In this document: piece by piece, positions 28,144 through 36,440 of the stretch
Layout: every line of letters begins with the position of its first letter
Position numbering within the stretch: the first letter of the stretch is position 1
Assembly (NCBI GenBank): GCA_009922615.1
Contig: RFVF01000049.1
Span: 1 to 36,917 of the forward strand
Length of the DNA: 36,917 bases
Direction: 5' to 3'
Source: Pseudomonadota bacterium
GTDB lineage: Bacteria > Verrucomicrobiota > Verrucomicrobiia > Limisphaerales > SXTU01
Notes under the pieces: model-generated
What the model was told of the DNA's origin: nothing
Database searches by the model: none
What the model saw: the letters and a program-made list of their open reading frames with translations, nothing else
Made by a program: the position numbers and the translations under genes

Positions 28144-31100
28144 TCAGTTCAAATACGCCGCCTCGTTACTGAAGAGCAGCGCTTGCACGAGCGTTTCCCA
28201 CGGCGTCAGCGCGGTGCGCTCGACGAGACCGCCTTCGTTTGTCACGGCAGCTTTGGCGGCGACTTGTTTGCTCTTTTCCTCCTTGGCGAGGAGTTCTTCG
28301 GCGCGTTTCTGCGCTTTGGCGAGGAGTGTGCGTTGTTGCTTCTCGAAGTCATGCTGGCGCGCGGTTTCGAGCTGCAAGAACGCCGCGGCTTTCGAGAGTT
28401 CGAGGGCGTTCGGTGTGCGCTGGAAGACTACTCGATACACAGCGCGCACCACGTCATCGTCGCGCTTCGATGCGAGCGCGGCTTTCACTTCGTCGCGCGC
28501 CATGATGCGGCGCACGATGTCGATGGTGAAGGGGCTGTTCATCAGGAAGAGCGACTGCTGCGGCACGATGGTAGAGGTGCGGCGCGTGTTCGGTTCGGTA
28601 GGATTGGCAAAGTCGAACTGCGTGAGCAGCTCGGGCACGTTCGCGCGGTCGATGTAGCCGTAGATGGAGCGGCGGTGTGAATACGGCTCACTCACGAGAT
28701 TGACGGGCGGGCCGCAGAGTGAGGCGTCGAGCGCGCCGGCCATCGTGAGCATCGAGTCGCGGAAGGCTTCGAAGTCGAGGCGGCGGATGTTCGCGCGCCA
28801 GAGGAGGAAGTTGCCGGGGTCGAGCTTTTGATACTCAGCGAGGTGTGGCGTGAGCGCGCTCTGCTGATACGCGGCGGAGAGCATGATGAGTTTGTGCAGC
28901 GGCTTCATCGTCCACGCGCGCTTGCCGGGTAGGTCCTGCATGAACCACCACGCGAGGTAATCGAGCAACTCGGGGTGCGAGGGCGCGCCGGCTCGGCTGC
29001 CGAGGTCGTCGGGCGTGCGGATGAGGCCCTCGCCAAAAAGCTGCATCCACGCGCGATTGACGGCGACGCGCGCGGTGAGCGGATTGCTTTTGCTCGCGAT
29101 CGCTTGCGCGAGTTCGAGGCGTCCGCTGCCGTGCGTGAAAGGCTTCGCGCCGCCGGGACTGAAGGCTTCGAGGTATCGGCGCGGCACGAGGCGCTTCGCG
29201 GCGGGATCGCTGCTGAGCGGCTTGTTGCCGCGCGGATAAATCGGCGAGTCCATCGGCTGCGGCAAATCCTCGACGACCATCGCGCGCATCGGTCGCGCGG
29301 GATTCGTGAGCTTGAACATGTTGATGCCGTTCACGCGGCCCACGGTCTCCAGCTCGCTGCCGCGCGCGTCGTGGCCGCGGCATTCTTCGAGGAGTTTCAG
29401 CTCGATGGAATCGCCCGGCTCGCAGTGCGTGTTGCCGCGCATCGGCAGCTCGGGTGCGATGAGCCGATACGGATACACGGCGAGTTCCATCAGCGGCAGG
29501 TCGCGATGACCGACGACCTTCTCGCGCAGTTCCCAAATCTTCGTCGTCATGCCGCCGCCGGTTTTAATTTCCGCAACGAAGTCCTCGCACTTCGCGTCCA
29601 CGGGCCTGCCCGCGATGGGTGCGACGGTTTCCTGCCAGAAGCGCGCGAACAACTCCGCGGTGTCCTCGACATTCGCAGGCAGCGTTTTCTGCTTCCTGAA
29701 AAAGTCGAGCACCACCGGGTTGTAGCCCGTGCGTTTGCCGGACATGATTTCGTCGAAGTATTTTTTGTTGCCTTCGCCGAGCGCAACGAACGGGCCGAAG
29801 ATGGGATCGCGTCCGTTGAACTTGAAATTCGGCGCAAACTCGCCGCGCAGCCAATACGTGTCGTCACCAGCGAGCCCGAGTTTCACCTTCAGCGCCTCGA
29901 GCGCCTTGCGGTCGGCATCGGATTCGACTTTCTTCGACACCGCGATGGCCCACTGAAAATACTTCGAGGCGTTCGCGCGCATCCGCGCATTCTCGCGCTT
30001 CGCGATGTGCAGATACGCGGCCCACGCGTGGTCCTGCAGCTCGCGCAGTTTTCCCTCGTAAGTCTGATACTCGCGCGACGCCGTGTCGCCGCCCCAGATG
30101 ACCGGTCCCTCGGTCGGCTGCGTGGTGCTGCGAAAGACGCCGTGCAGCGCGTAGTAGTCGGCCTGCGTGACGGGATCGAATTTGTGATCGTGGCAGCGCG
30201 CGCACGCCAGCGTGAGTCCGAGAAATCCGCGCCCGACGCTGTCAATGCGCTCGTTGATGATCTCGTCGGGATTCGACGACGACTGGCCGATGGTGATGAA
30301 CGCGAGCGCCGCCCAGTTCGGGTTCGGCTTCGCCGCGATTTGATCCGCCGCGAGCTGATGCAGGATGAACTGGTCATACGGCATGTCGTCGTTGAGCGCC
30401 TTGATGAGCCAGTCGCGGTAGCCCCACGCATACGGGAAGCGCTGGTCGAAGCCGCGCTCCGGCACGCCGCCCGTGTCCGAGTAGCGCGCCGTGTCCATCC
30501 AATGCCGCGCCCACCGCTCGCCGTAGTGCGGGTTTTTCAAAAGCTCGTCCACGACCTTCTCGAACGCGCGCGGCGACGCATCGGCAACAAACGCACGAAT
30601 CTGCTCCGGCGACGGCGGCAGACCGATGAGATCGAAATACGCGCGCCGCAGCAGCGCCTCCTTCTTCCGCCGCACCTCGTCGGGTGTGCCCGTCTCCGGC
30701 TGTGCGGCAGGCTGCATGTTTTTCGCCTCCAGCTTCGCGAGCACGAACGGATCAATCGCATTCTTCACCCACGCCAGGTCCTTCACCATCGGCGCAGCAG
30801 GCGCGGACGTGACCGGCTTGAACGACCAATGATCCAATACCGGTCGCACCGCGCTCATGTTCTTCTCCCGCGGATCCGGCGCGCCCATCGCGATCCATTG
30901 CTTCAGCGCCGCGATCTGCTCCGCGCTGAGATGTTTCTTCGGCGGCATCTGCGTGTCCCCGCGCGACTCGACCGCCGCGATGATCGCACTGCCCTCCGCA
31001 TCGCCCGGCTTCACAACCACGCCGCTCTCGCCCCCGCGCCGCATGTCCTCGCGATTGTCCATGTTCAGCCCGCCCTTCGTCTTCCCCTTCGCGGCGGAGT

Positions 31101-31242
31101 GACATTCGAGGCAATGCTCCGCGAGCAGCGGGCGGATTTTGTTTTCAAAAAACGCGAGCTGCTCCGTGGTGGGTTTATCGGCACCGAATGCGATCAACGG
31201 CGCGAGCAGCAGGGCAGCGAGGAGTGCGCGAGTTGGTTTCAT
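28144..31242 (-). CDS. PSCyt1-DUF1549-DUF1553 protein
   Basis: A 1032-residue secreted protein. The ATG at 31242 begins the signal peptide MKPTRALLAALLLAPLIAFG; an earlier in-frame start at 31296 only adds polar residues. PSCyt1 has CLECH at 44-48 and MPPK at 99-102. DUF1549 covers about 160-370 and ends with [12 protein letters not shown] (347-358). A long middle section of about 320 residues with no domain I recognise precedes DUF1553 (from about 690: GRLELAQAIASKSNPLTARV). Near the C-terminus, about 963-1002 is a charged helical stretch (FEKQQRTLLAKAQKRAEELL) likely to form a coiled coil, unlike the paralogue at 19125. It is 135 bases downstream of the PQQ propeller gene, and a DUF1501 gene lies just upstream of that. 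Confidence 0.94.
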   Translation of the reverse strand: MKPTRALLAALLLAPLIAFGADKPTTEQLAFFENKIRPLLAEHCLECHSAAKGKTKGGLNMDNREDMRRGGESGVVVKPGDAEGSAIIAAVESRGDTQMPPKKHLSAEQIAALKQWIAMGAPDPREKNMSAVRPVLDHWSFKPVTSAPAAPMVKDLAWVKNAIDPFVLAKLEAKNMQPAAQPETGTPDEVRRKKEALLRRAYFDLIGLPPSPEQIRAFVADASPRAFEKVVDELLKNPHYGERWARHWMDTARYSDTGGVPERGFDQRFPYAWGYRDWLIKALNDDMPYDQFILHQLAADQIAAKPNPNWAALAFITIGQSSSNPDEIINERIDSVGRGFLGLTLACARCHDHKFDPVTQADYYALHGVFRSTTQPTEGPVIWGGDTASREYQTYEGKLRELQDHAWAAYLHIAKRENARMRANASKYFQWAIAVSKKVESDADRKALEALKVKLGLAGDDTYWLRGEFAPNFKFNGRDPIFGPFVALGEGNKKYFDEIMSGKRTGYNPVVLDFFRKQKTLPANVEDTAELFARFWQETVAPIAGRPVDAKCEDFVAEIKTGGGMTTKIWELREKVVGHRDLPLMELAVYPYRLIAPELPMRGNTHCEPGDSIELKLLEECRGHDARGSELETVGRVNGINMFKLTNPARPMRAMVVEDLPQPMDSPIYPRGNKPLSSDPAAKRLVPRRYLEAFSPGGAKPFTHGSGRLELAQAIASKSNPLTARVAVNRAWMQLFGEGLIRTPDDLGSRAGAPSHPELLDYLAWWFMQDLPGKRAWTMKPLHKLIMLSAAYQQSALTPHLAEYQKLDPGNFLLWRANIRRLDFEAFRDSMLTMAGALDASLCGPPVNLVSEPYSHRRSIYGYIDRANVPELLTQFDFANPTEPNTRRTSTIVPQQSLFLMNSPFTIDIVRRIMARDEVKAALASKRDDDVVRAVYRVVFQRTPNALELSKAAAFLQLETARQHDFEKQQRTLLAKAQKRAEELLAKEEKSKQVAAKAAVTNEGGLVERTALTPWETLVQALLFSNEAAYLN

Positions 31243-31377
31243 GTAACTCAATTGGCAAGGTGGGAATGCCTTCGGATTCACGGCGTTTCGTGGCACCAGT
31301 CGTTGTTGGATTCGGTTCGCTGCCTCCTGATCTCCTGTCTCGAATCGCGGCGTTCGGGATGAATCTGGTCCATAGTC

Positions 31378-33120
31378 CTATTTCTTGCCGGATGGGGCTG
31401 CTCCGACCTGCTTGACCTTGAGGCCGTCGAGTGCCCTCGCCTGCACTTGCAGTTTCCAATCTTGTGGTCCGGCAGTATTCGCCCGGACGAGCAGGGTGTT
31501 TTTTCCGGCGATCAGGTTGACGATCAGTTCCTCGTGCTCTTTGACGAGCCCGTGTGCCACGTCATGCCGCAACACATTCGTGCCATTGACCCAGGCGGCG
31601 ATTCCGTGGGGGGAGGCCGGAACTTTAGGGACCGACAGCGAGAGCGCGAGCTTTCCAGGAGCCGAGGCCTCGAGCACGACGCGCGCATAGACCACCTGAT
31701 CGCGCGTCGGCATCCCGCGCGCGTCCTGCACCTCGATGAAATTCACCCATCCCTCGGCGTCGAGCGTCTTGTTCACGGCCCAGTCCAACGTCGCCGCCTC
31801 CGCCTCTTTCTCGGGGGGCCAGACCTGATCTTTGATTTGTTTTCTTTGCACCCAATAGGAGGGGGAGACATCCACGAAGGAGATCAGGGCTTCGGACCTG
31901 CGAGTGGCAATGGGAACCGGGGCCTCGGTGGCTTTAGCCAAATGGGCGGGTGCCTTGGTCAGATCGTAGCAGGCTACACCATCCACGAGCCGGATGAACA
32001 GTCTGCCGTCGCAGATGGCGGGTGAGGTATGGTCCATCGCTGAAACGCTGGCTTCATAAAAGGTCGCCGGCATGGTCGTGCTGGCGCTGAACATGGTCAG
32101 CTTGATCTTGGCGGCGTCCTTGAAGTTGACGATGTGGAAGATCTTGCCATCGGCGAGGACGGGGGACGAGGTCCCGTAGCCACCTTCGACCGACTTCTGC
32201 CAGACCACCTTCCCATTGAGATCGATACAGCGATAGGTTCCGCCAAAGTCGCCAAACACATGGCCGTCGTGCAAGAGATAGCTGCCAACACGATCACCGG
32301 TGAACTTGGCGAACAGTTCGTCAGCCTTGTCCGGGTGCAATCGGTAGCCACACACATTGCCTGCGGTGATGCAGACATCGCCAACGATGGCCGGGGTTCC
32401 AGGGCTCTTTTGTTGACGATACTCCTGCCAGATCACGCTGCCGTCCTTCGGATTCACGCAGGTCAATTTGCCCGTCTGCGTGATGAGCCTCGGGCCTTTG
32501 TCCGTATTCCACACGGCGACCGAGGAGGATTTGTCGCCGTTCTTGTTGGGATCAGACGTGGCCTGCGGGCAGGCCCACAGTTCCTTGCCGGTGGCAGGGT
32601 CGAAGCCCTTGAGCACACCGCTCTCCTTGCTCGGATCATTGACGCCCGGGTTGAGGTGTTTCCCGCTGCCGGCCATGACCACGAGGACGCCATCAACAAG
32701 CGCTGGCGAGGTGTTGATGCCGTCGCCTCCGGTGGCGTCGGCTTCGTCGTCCAAACGGTTGGCTTTTTTGGCCAAATCGTCGCCTTTGTTCGCCAGATAG
32801 ATGCTCGGAGTCTTCCAGACCTCCTTGCCGGTCTCGGCGTTCAGGCAATACATGCCACTGGAGCCGACTGCGAAGACATTGCCGCCGCCCACATACGGCG
32901 TGCTGCTGCAACCGCCGTTTGGGCGACCAGGGTAACTGGCCTTCCACAGCGTCTTGCCGGTGTTCGCGTCGAGGCAGAAGATTACGTCGGCGGCGGCGAC
33001 CTGATCATGCACATACAAGTAAACTTTGCCCTCGGCCACCACCGGGCTGCCGTAGTTCGAGAACGAGCCACCTTTTTTCGGCCCTCCCACGATCTTCTCC
33101 GCGCTTTTCCATACCAGCAC
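31378..33120 (-). CDS. PQQ-type beta-propeller protein, 5' end damaged
   Basis: The open frame encodes about 580 residues with repeated propeller strands (FCLDANTGKTLWKASY, YCLNAETGKEVWKTP, KGFDPATGKELWACP, CVNPKDGSVIWQEY, CIDLNGKVVWQKSV). After about residue 430 comes a beta-sandwich-like domain (NFIEVQDARG, GIAAWVNGTNVLRHD, GKNTLLVRANTAG). The only in-frame start is a GTG at 33120, inside a propeller strand. Upstream, the same frame reads RNGVAQHSPKLADAWGPEGP, the usual beginning of the mature protein, with no start before a stop near 33243. A second frame starts at the ATG at 33235 as MNTLGIRRSRHRWITAM, which looks like the front of a signal peptide. So the signal core and first residues seem deleted with a frameshift near 33180. 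It may be non-functional, or the lesion may be an assembly error. Its base composition looks less GC-rich than its neighbours. Confidence 0.8.
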   Translation of the reverse strand: MLVWKSAEKIVGGPKKGGSFSNYGSPVVAEGKVYLYVHDQVAAADVIFCLDANTGKTLWKASYPGRPNGGCSSTPYVGGGNVFAVGSSGMYCLNAETGKEVWKTPSIYLANKGDDLAKKANRLDDEADATGGDGINTSPALVDGVLVVMAGSGKHLNPGVNDPSKESGVLKGFDPATGKELWACPQATSDPNKNGDKSSSVAVWNTDKGPRLITQTGKLTCVNPKDGSVIWQEYRQQKSPGTPAIVGDVCITAGNVCGYRLHPDKADELFAKFTGDRVGSYLLHDGHVFGDFGGTYRCIDLNGKVVWQKSVEGGYGTSSPVLADGKIFHIVNFKDAAKIKLTMFSASTTMPATFYEASVSAMDHTSPAICDGRLFIRLVDGVACYDLTKAPAHLAKATEAPVPIATRRSEALISFVDVSPSYWVQRKQIKDQVWPPEKEAEAATLDWAVNKTLDAEGWVNFIEVQDARGMPTRDQVVYARVVLEASAPGKLALSLSVPKVPASPHGIAAWVNGTNVLRHDVAHGLVKEHEELIVNLIAGKNTLLVRANTAGPQDWKLQVQARALDGLKVKQVGAAPSGKK

Positions 33121-33254
33121 AGGGCCCTCTGGACCCCACGCGTCGGCGAGCTTGGGGCTGTGCTGCGCGACGCCGTTGCGATTGCATCGCGGTGATCCAA
33201 CGGTGTCTGCTGCGGCGGATTCCCAGGGTGTTCATTATTTCGCGGGCGCGATTT

Positions 33255-33269
33255 CAAAGCGGTGCTTTG
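33255..33269 (-). promoter_or_regulatory. Small perfect hairpin upstream of the propeller gene
   Basis: CAAAGC, a three-base loop and GCTTTG form a perfect six-base-pair stem, 20 bases before the ATG at 33235 and inside the 142-base gap after the DUF1501 gene. There is no U-tract, so it is not an obvious terminator. It could be a leader structure or part of a dispersed repeat. Confidence 0.3.
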
Positions 33270-33377
33270 TAGGCTGAGGGTGTGTTTCATGGCTTTTGAA
33301 AATTGCGACTCGTTCGTGCCAACAATGCTCATGCGAGCCCGACCGCAGAATCAGTTTTCAACGAAGCGAAGTAATCG

Positions 33378-34811
33378 TCACGCAATTACATCCTTGATCA
33401 CTTTCCCCGACACATCCGTGAGGCGGAAGTCGCGGCCGTTGTAGTTGTAGGTGAGGCGTTCGTGGTCGAAGCCGAGGAGCGCGAGGATGGTGGCGTGAAG
33501 GTCGTGGATGTCGGCGACTTTTTCGACGGACTTGCCGCCGAAGTCGTCGGTCTCGCCGACGATGGTGCCGCCCTTGACGCCGCCGCCGGCCATCCAGGCC
33601 ATCATGGATTTGCCGTTGTGATCGCGACCCGGAATGCCTGTCGTCGGCTGCGCGGTCGGGGTGCGGCCGAATTCGCCGCCCCAGATCACGAGCGTCGAAT
33701 CGAGCAGGCCGCGCTCTTTCAAATCGGTGATGAGCGCTGCTGCCGCACGGTCGGTGTTCGTCGCCGCGCCTCGCACGGCTTTTTCCAGATCGAAATGCGT
33801 GTCCCATCCGCCGGTCGTGACCTGCACGAAGCGCACGCCGCGCTCCACAAGCCGGCGCGCGATGAGCATCTTCGTGCCGTTTGCATTACGCTGGCGGTTC
33901 GGCAGCAGTTCGTAGCGGTCGCGCATCGCCTGCGCTTCCTTCGTCACGTCGAAGGCGTCGAGCGCCTCGCGCTGCATGTTGAACGCGATCTCGAACGCCT
34001 GGATGCGCGCCTCGAGCTGCGCGTCGCGCTGGAGCTGCGCGGCGTGCATTTCATTCAGCTCGCGCGCGTAATCAATCTGGTGCCGCTGCCGCTCGGCGGG
34101 CGTGAAGGGATTGCTGATGTTGTTCAGCATCTCGGTGAGCGGCGTGCGCGGGTCGTAGTTCACGTTGCAGCCCTGGTAAATGCCGGGCAGGAACGCGGAC
34201 TGCCGGTGGCTGTTGTCGCCGCCGAGCGTGACGAAGCCGGGCAGGTTTTGGTTTTCGCTGCCGAGGCCATACACGGTCCACGATCCGAGGCTCGGCTTGT
34301 TCAGGATGCCCGAGCCGGTCATCAGCGCCTTCGTGGCGATTTTGTGATCGGGAATCTCCGCCGTGAGCGAGCGGATGACCGCGAGGTGATCCACGAGTTT
34401 TCCCAGCTCCGGAAAAATCTCCGACACCTCGATGCCCGCCTGCCCCTGCTTGCTGAACTTGAACGGCGACCCGAGCGCGAGCCCGCCGTAGCCGGGGATT
34501 CTCTTGCCGTCGTATTTAGTGAGCTCCGGCTTCGGGTCCCACGTGTCCACCGTCGAAGGCGCGCCCGAGGCGTAAATTTGAATCACCGCCTTCGCCTTCG
34601 AGGGAAAGTGCGCCTTCCGCGGCGCAAGCGGGCCGCGCGGCTTGTCCTCGGCGAACGCATCGAAGGGATTGGTCCCAAACAATGCCGCGAGCCCCAGCCC
34701 GCCAAACCCAATGCCGTGTCGCGCGAGAAATTCGCGGCGGGAGAAGAATGGCTGTGAGTCAGCGTGGCCAGAACAAAGGCTGCGGCGAAGGGATGGCGAG
34801 GTCGAACTCAT
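33378..34811 (-). CDS. DUF1501 protein, Tat-exported
   Basis: A 477-residue protein from the ATG at 34811 (an earlier start at 34832 is possible). The Tat signal SRREFLARHGIGFGGLGLAA lies at about 24-43 after a long polar N-region. Landmarks are AVIQIYASGAPSTVDTWDPK, LVIWGGEFGRTP, IPGRDHNGKSMMAWMAGGGV and LHATILALLGFDHERLTY. The EFGR and RDHN segments are the candidate metal-site residues of this alkaline-phosphatase-superfamily family; no sulfatase signature is present. It is the first gene of the group that continues with the PQQ propeller and a DUF1549/DUF1553 protein. Here DUF1501 comes before its usual cytochrome partner, whereas at 17653 it comes after it. Confidence 0.95.
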   Translation of the reverse strand: MSSTSPSLRRSLCSGHADSQPFFSRREFLARHGIGFGGLGLAALFGTNPFDAFAEDKPRGPLAPRKAHFPSKAKAVIQIYASGAPSTVDTWDPKPELTKYDGKRIPGYGGLALGSPFKFSKQGQAGIEVSEIFPELGKLVDHLAVIRSLTAEIPDHKIATKALMTGSGILNKPSLGSWTVYGLGSENQNLPGFVTLGGDNSHRQSAFLPGIYQGCNVNYDPRTPLTEMLNNISNPFTPAERQRHQIDYARELNEMHAAQLQRDAQLEARIQAFEIAFNMQREALDAFDVTKEAQAMRDRYELLPNRQRNANGTKMLIARRLVERGVRFVQVTTGGWDTHFDLEKAVRGAATNTDRAAAALITDLKERGLLDSTLVIWGGEFGRTPTAQPTTGIPGRDHNGKSMMAWMAGGGVKGGTIVGETDDFGGKSVEKVADIHDLHATILALLGFDHERLTYNYNGRDFRLTDVSGKVIKDVIA

Positions 34812-35022
34812 GGCTTGGTGAAGGTTGAACAAGAGTGGAAGAAACCAATCGGCGACGAAGATGCAGCGTGGTGAAGATGGCCAACGGAATTAACACGATT
34901 CCCAGCGCCGACAGAGTGGCATGGATCGCGTAGTTCCTAACAGCCCTCACAGTAGCAAAAAAGTATCGCAGCGCTTCAACGATCTGCATGACGAAACGGT
35001 AGTGCGTGCCGGTGAGTTTCAT
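34759..35022 (-). CDS. Possible small membrane protein
   Basis: An 87-residue frame from the ATG at 35022, in the only stretch over 300 bases (34812-35127) without a confident gene. It has a basic N-terminal part (LRYFFATVRAVRNYAIHA), one convincing membrane segment (LSALGIVLIPLAIFTTLHL) and a polar tail that overlaps the start of the DUF1501 gene by about 50 bases in another frame. I do not recognise it. The overlap and the lack of a ribosome-binding site weaken it, while the membrane segment and isolated position favour it. Apart from this frame and the hairpin at 35120-35146 I see nothing in the stretch. Confidence 0.35.
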   Translation of the reverse strand: MKLTGTHYRFVMQIVEALRYFFATVRAVRNYAIHATLSALGIVLIPLAIFTTLHLRRRLVSSTLVQPSPSHEFDLAIPSPQPLFWPR

Positions 35023-35119
35023 CACGAGCCAGTGGATTCATGATGCGATGAAGCCGAACAAGCCCGCACACAAGGGGGTCAGCATGAGCTCAACAAGCCA
35101 GATTTATTCCTATCTTCGG

Positions 35120-35146
35120 AAAAGCTCTTAGGCGGCGAGAGCTTTT
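35120..35146 (-). terminator. Hairpin straddling the stop codon of the HXXSHH gene
   Basis: On the transcribed strand AAAAGCTCT is followed by nine bases and then AGAGCTTTT, a perfect nine-base-pair stem. The stop TAA (35130-35128) lies at the loop/stem border, so the last codons KAL form the ascending arm. The stem ends in four U residues, with A-rich sequence on the other side, so it could stop transcription from either direction. The U-tract is short, so efficiency is uncertain. Confidence 0.55.
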
Positions 35147-36411
35147 AATACACCCGTGCTGTCGCCGTGGCGTGGGGTGTTCACCCCAATGCCGTGCAAG
35201 AGCGTGAGCCACACATTCGCGAGCGGCGTGTCTTTCGGCAGGACGAGATGGTGCCCCAGCTTGAGATTCGCTGCGCCGCCGGTGAGGAGCGTAGGGCAGT
35301 TGTCGAGATAGTGGATCGTGCGGATGTTGCTGCCGTAGGCGAGGCAGGTGTGATCAAAAAGGCTGCGGCCATCGGCTTCCTTCACGGCTTTGAGTTTGTC
35401 GATGAGGCCTGCAAGCAGCTCGCTTTGCGCGGTGTCGCGCCTCTGCGAGGCGGTCATGCGGTCGCCGGGCGAATAATGGCTCATGTCGTGCGGCGCGACC
35501 TTGATGGCCAGGCTTTGCAACAGCGAGCCGACGGGCTGGCGGTAGGTGATTACTCGGGTCGTGTCTGTCTGGAGCGCGGCGACGATGAGGTCGTATATCA
35601 CCCTGATTTCCTCCTTGCCGGCAAGGCCGGGCTTCGGTTCGGCGACGGGTGGCTTCACCTTCGGCACGCTGAGCCATTGCTCGTCCTTGCCGAGCCGCAC
35701 TTCAATGTCACGGATGCTTTGGAAATACTCGTCGAGCTTGTCCGTGTCGGTCTTCGTGAGACCGCGTTTTAGGTGGCCGGCATCGGCGAGCACAGCATCG
35801 AGCACGCTGCGTTTTTGCGTGAGCATGGCCTGGCGTTCGCTCAACGGGGTGGTCTCGTCGGAAAACAGCCGGTGAAACGTCTGCACTGGATTTTCCAATC
35901 CCGCCACCGGCTTGCCGCGCATGTCCCACGCGAGGGAGAGACCGGGGCCATGGCCGGAATTTGGCACGTCGGGCGAGTTGAGCTGGATGGAGGCAAACCG
36001 CGTGTCCTGGCCGAGGTGCGCCGCTGCGACCTGATCGGCACTGATGCTGTTGTGAAAGCTCTGCCCCGGTTCCGCATAACGGTTGGCACCGGTGAGCCAG
36101 AAGGTGCTGCCCCAGTGCGCTTCGTTGGCAAACTTGTTCGAGCAGCCTTGCACGATGGTGAGGTCTTTCTGATGGCGGGCAAGCGGCTTCAGCCCCTCCG
36201 GCAGGTCCCACGTTGCACCGGTTTGTTTCACATCAGGAAACCACGTTTCGTTCGTCACGCCCCAGCCGAAGTTAAGAAACACCATGCGCTTGGGTGCGGC
36301 GGCGGGCTTGGTCGCAGCGAAGGCACGGAAGCCCAACGACTCCAGCGCAGGCAAGGCGATCAGTGCACTGGTGCTGCGGAGGAAGTGGCGGCGGTTTGGT
36401 TGGGTCTTCAT
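35128..36411 (-). CDS. HXXSHH (DUF1552) protein with altered motif, Tat-exported
   Basis: A 427-residue protein from the ATG at 36411 (a TTG two codons upstream was not used). The Tat signal is NRRHFLRSTSALIALPALES at about 6-25. Blocks are present but divergent: SISADQVAAAHLG instead of SLDQFAAERIG, and YGSNIRTIHYLDNCPTLLTG in place of the YGSNLGN...LPVLLAGGG block. The name-giving motif reads HDMSHY at 308-313, with Tyr for the last His. If that His is a metal ligand or catalytic residue, this copy would differ in activity. It follows the DUF1592 gene by 29 bases and ends in a probable terminator, so it closes its transcription unit. Confidence 0.94.
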   Translation of the reverse strand: MKTQPNRRHFLRSTSALIALPALESLGFRAFAATKPAAAPKRMVFLNFGWGVTNETWFPDVKQTGATWDLPEGLKPLARHQKDLTIVQGCSNKFANEAHWGSTFWLTGANRYAEPGQSFHNSISADQVAAAHLGQDTRFASIQLNSPDVPNSGHGPGLSLAWDMRGKPVAGLENPVQTFHRLFSDETTPLSERQAMLTQKRSVLDAVLADAGHLKRGLTKTDTDKLDEYFQSIRDIEVRLGKDEQWLSVPKVKPPVAEPKPGLAGKEEIRVIYDLIVAALQTDTTRVITYRQPVGSLLQSLAIKVAPHDMSHYSPGDRMTASQRRDTAQSELLAGLIDKLKAVKEADGRSLFDHTCLAYGSNIRTIHYLDNCPTLLTGGAANLKLGHHLVLPKDTPLANVWLTLLHGIGVNTPRHGDSTGVLKALAA

Positions 36412-36440
36412 GTTCAAGGTGATGAGACGCTGCTGGGCGG

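Noticed and set aside
28975-31362. Long plus-strand open frame (795 codons).
   Set aside because: Mirror of the DUF1549/DUF1553 gene, whose haem motifs and domains are unambiguous on the other strand.
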